From Pseudomonadota bacterium (GTDB lineage Bacteria; Pseudomonadota; Gammaproteobacteria; Xanthomonadales; Rhodanobacteraceae): a DNA stretch of 5,548 nt. The stretch is taken from positions 1-5,548 of the forward strand of contig JAJYMF010000229.1 in the NCBI GenBank assembly GCA_021787175.1. The letters run 5' to 3'. The stretch's first letter is position 1; each line of letters starts with the position of its first letter. Positions 1 to 4,697 of this stretch are shown in pieces. Below the pieces are notes generated by a model. That model saw nothing but the letters and a program-made list of their open reading frames with translations, did no database searches and was not told the DNA's origin. Position numbers and translations under genes: made by a program.

Positions 1-588
1 ATCGGCGAAAGCACCGGACTGTTGCGCAGCCAGGGCGCGTCGCACCGATTCGGCCGCGAACGCATCCTGTGCCTCGCGCGTGAATTGGTACTTGTCGGCG
101 CAGTTTTCGCCGAACACGCCCATGGCTTTGCCGTCATAGGGGTTGGTCAGACCATCCCATGCCATGTGATCGACCAGCGTGCCATCGCCGTAGCGGATAC
201 CTGTGCGCGCCTGCACCAGGTGCGGGGCGTTGGTCATCGATTCCATGCCGCCGGCCACCACCACATCGGCGCTGCCGGCGCGCAGCAGATCATGCGCCAG
301 CATGGCGGCCTTCATGCCCGAGCCGCAGACCTTGTTGATCGTGGTGCAGCCGGCGGCGGCGGACAGGCCGGCGGCTAGCGCCGCCTGGCGCGCCGGTGCC
401 TGGCCCAGATTGGCCGGTAGCACGCAGCCCATGATCACCTCGGACACCTGGTCCGCGGCCAGCGTGCTCTGCGCCAACGCGGCACGGATGGCGGTTGCAC
501 CCAGGGTGGGCGCCGGCACGCCGGTGAACTGGCCGAGGAAGGAACCGATGGCGGTGCGCTTGGCACCGGCGATGACGATCTCCGACAT
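1..588 (-). CDS. Acetyl-CoA acetyltransferase (thiolase II), N-terminal 196 residues, cut by left edge
   Basis: Cytoplasmic thiolase expected to interconvert two acetyl-CoA with acetoacetyl-CoA and CoA. Reading from ATG at 588 gives 196 open codons to the window edge, about half of the usual ~390 residues. The N-terminus MSEIVIAGAKRTAIGSF is typical of biosynthetic-type thiolases. The nucleophilic cysteine is Cys88 (codon 325-327) in NKVCGSGMKA, at the expected position. VVVAGGMESMTNAPHL (about 109-124) is the conserved loop after it. The catalytic Asn/His and second Cys of the C-terminal half lie outside the window. Around residue 155 it reads KAMGVFGEN, where PhaA/AtoB enzymes have HMG-x-TAEN, so it probably belongs to another subgroup. 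The start is supported by GGAG five bases upstream. A promoter candidate lies in the 110-bp gap, so it may be transcribed separately from the propeller gene. Its closeness to isovaleryl-CoA dehydrogenase suggests a role in leucine/acetoacetate catabolism (inference). Family certain; exact substrate less so. Confidence 0.93.
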   Translation of the reverse strand, partial: MSEIVIAGAKRTAIGSFLGQFTGVPAPTLGATAIRAALAQSTLAADQVSEVIMGCVLPANLGQAPARQAALAAGLSAAAGCTTINKVCGSGMKAAMLAHDLLRAGSADVVVAGGMESMTNAPHLVQARTGIRYGDGTLVDHMAWDGLTNPYDGKAMGVFGENCADKYQFTREAQDAFAAESVRRALAAQQSGAFAD

Positions 589-593
589 GGTCA

Positions 594-597
594 CTCC
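594..597 (-). promoter_or_regulatory. Shine-Dalgarno GGAG of the thiolase gene
   Basis: The minus strand reads GGAG, then TGACC, then ATG. The 5-nt spacing supports the start at 588. Confidence 0.7.
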
Positions 598-631
598 AAA
601 CGGCGCGGGCGCCGCAGTGTAGAAAGACGCG

Positions 632-661
632 ATTATCGCGCCCCCTGCTGCGGCGCGGCAA
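632..661 (-). promoter_or_regulatory. Candidate sigma70 promoter for the thiolase gene
   Basis: On the minus strand, TTGCCG (656-661, 4 of 6 matches to TTGACA) and GATAAT (632-637, 5 of 6 matches to TATAAT) are separated by 18 bp. Transcription would start near 625 and give a leader of about 37 nt. The -10 lies inside a small perfect dyad, CGCGA-TAA-TCGCG (628-640). A second inverted repeat, CGGCGC-N2-GCGCCG (601-614), sits just upstream of the ribosome binding site and could fold in the leader. AT-rich hexamers are rare in this GC-rich background, which favours a real promoter, but no experiment supports it. Confidence 0.45.
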
Positions 662-669
662 ACGGCTAC

Positions 670-691
670 GGGCGCGGCCTGTGCTGCGCCC
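670..691 (-). terminator. Weak hairpin after the propeller gene, possible 3' end
   Basis: GGGCGC and GCGCCC form a perfect 6-bp stem around a 10-nt loop, starting 7 nt beyond the stop codon of the propeller gene. No T run follows on the minus strand, so it is not a canonical intrinsic terminator. In a GC-rich region such a stem can arise by chance. Confidence 0.2.
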
Positions 692-698
692 CGGTATG

Positions 699-3600
699 TC
701 AGCCGCGCCGGCGCCAGTGCCGGCGCCTGGCGGCCACCAGGTTGAGCGCGGCCAGTGCGGCTAGCGCCACCAGACCCAGGCCGCCGCCACCGCCGCCAGC
801 GATGGCTTGCGGCGGGGCGCTGACTGTGAAAGTGACCGTACCGGAAGTGCCGCCGCCGGGCGCGGGATTGACCACGCTGACTGTGGCGCTGCCGCCATTC
901 GCCAGGTCGCTGGCGGGCACGCTGGCGCTCAGGCTGCTGGCGGATACGTAGGTAGTGGCCAACGCCTGGCCGTTCCACTGCAGAGTCGACGCCGGTACGA
1001 AATTGCTGCCGGTGGCGTTGATCGTCACCCCGCCGGAGCCGCCCTGCGCGCTGGTCGGCGAGATCGAGCCCAGCACCGGCACCAGATAGTCCACCGCGAA
1101 GCTGGCGCTGCTGGCGCCGCCACCGGGCACGGGCGTGGTCACCGTGACCGTCGCGTTGCCGCCGCTGGCGAGGTCACTGGCCGGCACGGCGGCAGTCAGC
1201 ACCGTGCTCGAAACATAGGTCGTCGACAGCGCGCTGTTGTTCCACTGCACAGTCGAAACCGGCTCGAAGCCGCTGCCATCGATGGTTAGAGTGAAGCCTG
1301 CCGCGCCCATCATGGCGGACGCCGGCGATAGCCCGCTGACGACGGGCGCCGGATAGGCCACGGTCAGGTTGGCCGCCGCCGACTGGCCGCCGCCGGGGAT
1401 CGGATTGCTGACCAGGAAGCTGTGCGTGCCCAGTGTCGCCAGGGTCGTGGCGGGTACCGTGGCCTGCAATTGCGTCGAGGACTGGTAGGTCACCGCAAGC
1501 TGCGTGCCGTCCAGCGTGGCCGTGCTCTGCGGCACGAAGCCGCTGCCGTTGAGGGTGACGGTGGTGGCCGCCGAGCCCACCGGAATTTGGTTGGGGCTCA
1601 GCATGGTCAGCGTCGGCGTCGGGTTGTAGGCGGGCGAACCCAGCCAAGCGCCGCGGCCGTCGGTGGCGGCCAGCAACACCGGCTGGCTGGGGGTGCTAGT
1701 GTCGAACCAGCTCAGCTGGTTGACCGAGATGTTGGCTGGCCCCTGGCTGCTGGCATACCAGCTCTGGCCGCCGTCGATGCTGGTGTAGACGCCGGTCAGG
1801 CTGCCCGCGTAAAGGATCTGCGGATAGGCCGGATGGGTGACCAGCGAATAGACCGGGCCGGGCGGCAGCCCGCTGCCGATGCCGGTCCAGCTCGCTCCGG
1901 CGTCGCCGGTCACCCATACGTTGTCGTCGCTGCTGGTGGCTTTGAAGCCCAGGTAAGTGACGTAAACCGTGTTGGGCTGACCGGGAACGATCCAGAAACT
2001 CTCCACCGGCCGGCCGCCGGGCAGGGTGCCGCCGCCGCACTGCGTCCAGCTCGGGCTGCCGCCCAACGCATTGGTGGAGTGCCAGACCTCGCCGTCGTTG
2101 TAGCCGACCCAGACATCGCTGCCGTTGGCCGGATCGATGGCGATGGCGCTGACATAGTTGCTGTTGGCTGTGTTGGCCGGCATGCCGCTGCCGTTGACCG
2201 CCGTCCAGGTCGGATTAGCCGTCTGGATGTTGCTGCCCAGCCATAGTGATGCGCCGCCGGCGATCATCTGCGAGGCGCTGGCGCTGCCGTTGGGCACCAG
2301 CGCGAAGGGGGCGATGAAGTTGGCGTTCTGGCCGGCCGTGTCCGGCGGTTCGGTGTTGTACTGCTGCGCCGTGGAACCGGTGTCGGAATAGAACAGCGAC
2401 AGGTTGGTGTACTCGCCGTACAGGTAATCGCCGTCGACCGGATCGACCTCGGTCTGGCCGCCGTCGCCACCGAAGATGGCGATCCAGTCATCCGGCTGCG
2501 GCGCGCCGCCATTGCTGTAACCCCGGTACAGCTGTGTTCCGTTGTCCTGCGCGCCGGCGGTGATCGGCGTGATCGGCGTGCCGCCCGTGGTGTTCTTGAC
2601 CGCGGTAACGCCCTGGTGGCCGGAAATCGCGTAAAACTGAGTGTCGGCCAGGCCGCTGTTCTGCGCCAGCCAATTGCCCAGCGGCAGCTGCCGGTAGAAG
2701 CCGCCGTCGTTGCCCACATACAACGTGCCGCTCGATGCGCTGTACGCGAACGCATGCTGGTCGGCGTGCAGGTAGTTGCTGTTGGAATACGCCTCGCCGC
2801 TCATCGTCCAGGTGCTGCCGCCATCGGTCGAGCTGAAGATGTCGATGCCGCCGACCATGATCGTCGGCTGGGTGCCGCTGGCGTGCGGCTCGACCAGGAT
2901 CACGTTGTCGTAGCCGCCCTGGCATTCCACTGGGCTGCCGCTGAAGGAGTTGTCGCATAGCGCGCCTACCGCGCTCTTGCTGAGCGCGTTGACGAAGGCG
3001 CCGGTGCCGGCCAGCAGGGTCCAGGTTTTGCCGCCGTTGGTGGAATGGAACACCTCGCCGCTGGGACTGCTGCCGTTGTTGTTGTCGACCAGCGCGTAGA
3101 CCGACCCAGCCACGCTGGGATCGAAGGACAGCGCGGTGCGCGCGCCGGCGGTGCCGGGCAGGCCGGTGGCCGCGCTCCAGGTGGCGCCGGCGTCGGTGGA
3201 ATACACCACGCCGCCGTTCTCGTTGTCGGCCACCGCGCTGTTGGGGTTGTTGGGATCGAACACCACATCGTCGCTGGCGTTGACGCCGCCGCCACTGGGC
3301 CACACCTGCGTCCAGCTGTTGCCGCCGTCGGTGCTGCGCGCGATGCCGCCCCAGGTCGAGGCCAGCGCCACGCCGCTGCTGTTGGTGGCGATGGACAGGA
3401 TCACGCTCCAGAAGTCGGTGTTCGACTGCGGCGCGGTGTCGGCGACCGGGCTCCAGGTATTGCCGCCGTCGGTGGACAGAAACAGGCCGTCGCCGGGCTG
3501 GAACTCGTTGAACTCATCGCCCGTGCCCACCAGCAGGGTGCCGCCGGGCAACTGTGCAATGGCGCCGACCGCCAGCGATCCGGGGAATTCGCTGATCGCA

Positions 3601-4016
3601 CCCCAGCTGCCGCCGCCGTCGCTGCTCTGCCAGAGACCGCCGCCGGCGGCGCCGACGATGAGATGCTGGGCATTGGCGGGGTCGATCCAGATGCTGTTGA
3701 TGCGCCCGCCGACGTTGCCGGGCCCGATCTCGGTCCAGTTGATCACTGAGGGCGCGGCGCCGGCGCGCGTCACCGCGCCGCCCGGCGGCCGGGCGCGCGT
3801 TTGCACCTGCGCGCTCTTCAGCATGCGCGCACGGGCGCGCAGCGCGGCCTGGTATTGAGTGCCGGCGTATTGCCCAGAGGCCGTGGATAGTGCGCGCGCG
3901 GCGTAGGCCGCCAGCGCACGGTCGCGCGCCGAGGCATGTCGCGGCGCAGGGACCGTCGCGGCCGTGGCGGTCAGGCAGGTGATGACCAGCGTGGCCCACC
4001 AGAAAGCTCCCTTCAT
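699..4016 (-). CDS. Secreted BNR/Asp-box beta-propeller protein with three IPT/TIG domains and a GlyGly-CTERM-like tail (1105 aa)
   Basis: Large exported protein of unknown function. Residues 1-20 form a signal peptide (K2, core AFWWATLVITCLTA, cleavage near A19/A20). Residues 30-85 are an Ala/Arg-rich linker or possible propeptide. From NWTEIGPGNVGGR (93-105) to about 793 runs a sortilin/BNR-like propeller region. Asp boxes of the form STDGGxTW lie at 131, 181, 228, 273, 325 (Asn variant), 396 and 746, with degenerate copies near 646 and 703. Between them are HADQHAF (417-423), GNDGG (435-439), AQDNGT (489-494) and GGDGG (516-520). C354 and C365 could form a disulfide. Three IPT/TIG domains follow (801-1067), then a Gly-rich, hydrophobic, Arg-rich tail (1074-1105). 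I see no sialidase FRIP motif. The frame stays open about 170 codons upstream, but that stretch is an Arg-rich shadow of the lipoprotein gene. This ATG has a good ribosome binding site, a signal peptide and a 4-nt overlap with that gene. Architecture is clear; the activity (carbohydrate binding, adhesion or hydrolysis) is unknown. Confidence 0.9.
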   Translation of the reverse strand: MKGAFWWATLVITCLTATAATVPAPRHASARDRALAAYAARALSTASGQYAGTQYQAALRARARMLKSAQVQTRARPPGGAVTRAGAAPSVINWTEIGPGNVGGRINSIWIDPANAQHLIVGAAGGGLWQSSDGGGSWGAISEFPGSLAVGAIAQLPGGTLLVGTGDEFNEFQPGDGLFLSTDGGNTWSPVADTAPQSNTDFWSVILSIATNSSGVALASTWGGIARSTDGGNSWTQVWPSGGGVNASDDVVFDPNNPNSAVADNENGGVVYSTDAGATWSAATGLPGTAGARTALSFDPSVAGSVYALVDNNNGSSPSGEVFHSTNGGKTWTLLAGTGAFVNALSKSAVGALCDNSFSGSPVECQGGYDNVILVEPHASGTQPTIMVGGIDIFSSTDGGSTWTMSGEAYSNSNYLHADQHAFAYSASSGTLYVGNDGGFYRQLPLGNWLAQNSGLADTQFYAISGHQGVTAVKNTTGGTPITPITAGAQDNGTQLYRGYSNGGAPQPDDWIAIFGGDGGQTEVDPVDGDYLYGEYTNLSLFYSDTGSTAQQYNTEPPDTAGQNANFIAPFALVPNGSASASQMIAGGASLWLGSNIQTANPTWTAVNGSGMPANTANSNYVSAIAIDPANGSDVWVGYNDGEVWHSTNALGGSPSWTQCGGGTLPGGRPVESFWIVPGQPNTVYVTYLGFKATSSDDNVWVTGDAGASWTGIGSGLPPGPVYSLVTHPAYPQILYAGSLTGVYTSIDGGQSWYASSQGPANISVNQLSWFDTSTPSQPVLLAATDGRGAWLGSPAYNPTPTLTMLSPNQIPVGSAATTVTLNGSGFVPQSTATLDGTQLAVTYQSSTQLQATVPATTLATLGTHSFLVSNPIPGGGQSAAANLTVAYPAPVVSGLSPASAMMGAAGFTLTIDGSGFEPVSTVQWNNSALSTTYVSSTVLTAAVPASDLASGGNATVTVTTPVPGGGASSASFAVDYLVPVLGSISPTSAQGGSGGVTINATGSNFVPASTLQWNGQALATTYVSASSLSASVPASDLANGGSATVSVVNPAPGGGTSGTVTFTVSAPPQAIAGGGGGGLGLVALAALAALNLVAARRRHWRRRG
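702..797 (-). other. GlyGly-CTERM-like C-terminal sorting signal of the propeller protein
   Basis: The last 32 residues consist of six consecutive glycines (1074-1079), a hydrophobic stretch LGLVALAALAALNLVAA (1080-1096) and the basic end RRRHWRRRG. This three-part layout matches the GlyGly-CTERM class found in gammaproteobacteria. Members of that class are generally type II-secreted and processed by a rhomboid-family rhombosortase. There is no LPXTG, no PEP motif and no cysteine as in MYXO-CTERM tails. Surface anchoring or release after cleavage is inferred from the family. Confidence 0.7.
816..1616 (-). repeat. Three tandem IPT/TIG domain repeats (about 88 codons each)
   Basis: Residues 801-889, 891-978 and 979-1067 each start with a P-x-[LIV]-x2-[LI]-[ST]-P motif (LTMLSPNQ, VSGLSPAS, LGSISPTS). 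Each then has GSGF or GSNF plus VP/EP, a TY[QV]S strand, a VPA-x2-LA turn, and P-[IVA]-PGGG before the last strand. Repeats 2 and 3 are closest, sharing TTYVS, VPASDLA and GG-x-ATV. Repeat 1 is more diverged. Such Ig-like stalks usually lift a functional head from the surface or mediate binding. Confidence 0.85.
1758..3626 (-). repeat. Asp-box (BNR) repeat region
   Basis: Residues 131-753 hold at least seven S-x-[DN]-x-G-x-x-W boxes, six within 131-403 at intervals of about 45-70 residues. The DNA repeats too: minus-strand copies of the box run through recurrent CCGCCGTCGGTGGA-like plus-strand strings near 3180, 3312, 3467 and 3040. Asp boxes cap strand turns in propeller blades. They are structural and do not by themselves imply sialidase activity. 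Confidence 0.85.
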
Positions 4017-4495
4017 GACGATTCCCCTTGAATGACGACGGTGGTGTGGATCGGTGCGACAAGATCGTGGCCGCTGCTGTCCGTCACGCGCACGGCGATC
4101 GGATAGCGCCCGCCGTGGCGTGCGCCCAGCACCAGGCTGCACAGCGGAATCGCCGGCAGCGGATAGGGCGGGGCAGCAGCGTGCCGGACAGCAGGCGGCT
4201 GCAGTGGCGTGAAGCGGCACTCGGCGGGCTGCACCGACAGCGCGGCGCCCTGCCGGTCGACGAACACGATCACCTCGGCCAGCGCTTTGCGGGTGGTCAG
4301 ATGGACGCTGACCGCCGAACTCAGTGCGCCGAGCGCGCGCACGTCGACGCGCGCGGATAGGCCGCTGCCGGCGAGCGGTGCAGAAGCTGTCGTCGTGGCG
4401 CCCGCAGGTATGTCGGATCTGGCAACCGTGCAGCCGTCCAGCATCAGGGCGGTGCAGATCAAGCCTGTGATCAGGGCCTTTTCCATGCCGCGCAT
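4013..4495 (-). CDS. Predicted small lipoprotein of unknown family (160 aa)
   Basis: I do not recognise the family. The N-terminus MRGMEKALITGLICTALMLDGC looks like a lipoprotein signal: basic start, hydrophobic core and a lipobox-like LDGC with acceptor Cys22. Asp at the -2 position is unusual and lowers certainty. The +2 residue is Thr, so outer-membrane sorting would be expected. The mature part has a Ser/Thr/Ala linker (about 30-47). Alternating strand-like segments follow (SARVDVRAL, SAVSVHLTT, AEVIVFVDRQG, YPIAVRVTDSSGH, PIHTTVVIQG), suggesting a small beta-sandwich. C93 and C119 may pair. The chosen ATG has GGGGAG 10 nt upstream. Other in-frame ATGs are at 4513, where that GGGGAG overlaps the start codon, and at 4486. 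Its TGA overlaps the ATG of the propeller gene, so the two are probably one operon and the products may work together at the envelope. Gene fairly sure, lipidation moderate, role unknown. Confidence 0.75.
   Translation of the reverse strand: MRGMEKALITGLICTALMLDGCTVARSDIPAGATTTASAPLAGSGLSARVDVRALGALSSAVSVHLTTRKALAEVIVFVDRQGAALSVQPAECRFTPLQPPAVRHAAAPPYPLPAIPLCSLVLGARHGGRYPIAVRVTDSSGHDLVAPIHTTVVIQGESS
4023..4028 (-). promoter_or_regulatory. Shine-Dalgarno AGGGGA of the propeller gene
   Basis: AGGGGA lies 6 nt upstream of the ATG at 4016, inside the last codons of the lipoprotein gene. It decides the start of the propeller gene against the much longer open frame. The ATGA overlap suggests translational coupling. 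Confidence 0.75.
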
Positions 4496-4505
4496 CGCGC
4501 ATGCG

Positions 4506-4511
4506 CTCCCC
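4506..4511 (-). promoter_or_regulatory. Shine-Dalgarno GGGGAG of the lipoprotein gene
   Basis: GGGGAG sits 10 nt before the ATG at 4495. It favours that start over the ATG at 4513, which overlaps the motif, and the ATG at 4486, which is 19 nt away. Confidence 0.55.
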
Positions 4512-4525
4512 ATTCCGTTGTCGCA

Positions 4526-4554
4526 ATCACAGCGCGGGCGCGACGATCCTGCAA
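4526..4554 (-). promoter_or_regulatory. Weak promoter candidate for the lipoprotein-propeller operon
   Basis: TTGCAG (4549-4554, 3 of 6) and TGTGAT (4526-4531, 4 of 6) are separated by 17 bp on the minus strand. The leader would be very short, about 20-25 nt before the start codon. The match is weak. It gains some weight from position and from the dyad just upstream. The operon could instead be read through from the IVD gene. Confidence 0.25.
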
Positions 4555-4555
4555 G

Positions 4556-4569
4556 TTACGATCGCGTAA
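4556..4569. promoter_or_regulatory. Operator-like dyad TTACG-N4-CGTAA
   Basis: A perfect 5-bp inverted repeat with a 4-bp centre (TTACG ATCG CGTAA) lies in a GC-rich gap, immediately upstream of the weak promoter candidate. AT-containing symmetric arms stand out from the local base composition and suggest a regulator site. From memory and unchecked, the arms resemble the TTACG/CGTAA palindromes described for LiuR, the MerR-family regulator of branched-chain amino acid catabolism. That link is inference. Confidence 0.35.
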
Positions 4570-4604
4570 GGCCGCCCTGCCTGCACGGCGGCGCGCGATG
4601 GCAG

Positions 4605-4625
4605 CGGCAGTGCCGTGCCGGCACG
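4605..4625. repeat. Overlapping inverted repeats in the gap after the IVD gene
   Basis: CGGCA-G-TGCCG (4605-4615) overlaps the perfect 12-bp palindrome CGTGCCGGCACG (4614-4625). They lie about 75-95 bp beyond the IVD stop. No T run follows on the minus strand, so this is not a standard terminator. It may be a transcript 3' structure or chance in GC-rich sequence. I see no gene in the rest of 4496-4697. Confidence 0.35.
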
Positions 4626-4697
4626 CTGCTCGCGTCCGGCGACGGCGCCGAAAGCCGGTCTCACGGGGGCGCGACGGCCGCGCCAGGGCGTTTACGC

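Noticed and set aside
203..622. Plus-strand open frame opposite the thiolase
   Set aside because: It is antisense to a clear thiolase frame with Cys88 and family motifs, and its composition is that of a shadow frame.
782..815. GCC/GGC-rich run as a simple-sequence or phase-variable tract
   Set aside because: It encodes the glycine run of the sorting tail with mixed codons and is not a uniform tandem repeat.
2571..2590. 9-bp tandem repeat TGATCGGCG
   Set aside because: Only two copies, in frame and encoding TPITPI. No sign of a longer array or regulatory role.
1758..3626. Sialidase (neuraminidase) function from the BNR repeats
   Set aside because: Asp boxes are structural and widespread. 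No FRIP motif or catalytic Arg triad could be recognised.
3136..3858. Plus-strand 240-codon open frame opposite the propeller gene
   Set aside because: It mirrors the repetitive Asp-box codons and has no recognisable domain. The minus frame has signal peptide, repeats and tail.
3974..3979. Possible lipobox VITC in the propeller signal peptide (Cys14)
   Set aside because: Thr precedes the Cys, the hydrophobic core continues past it, and a normal signal peptidase site near residue 19-20 fits better.
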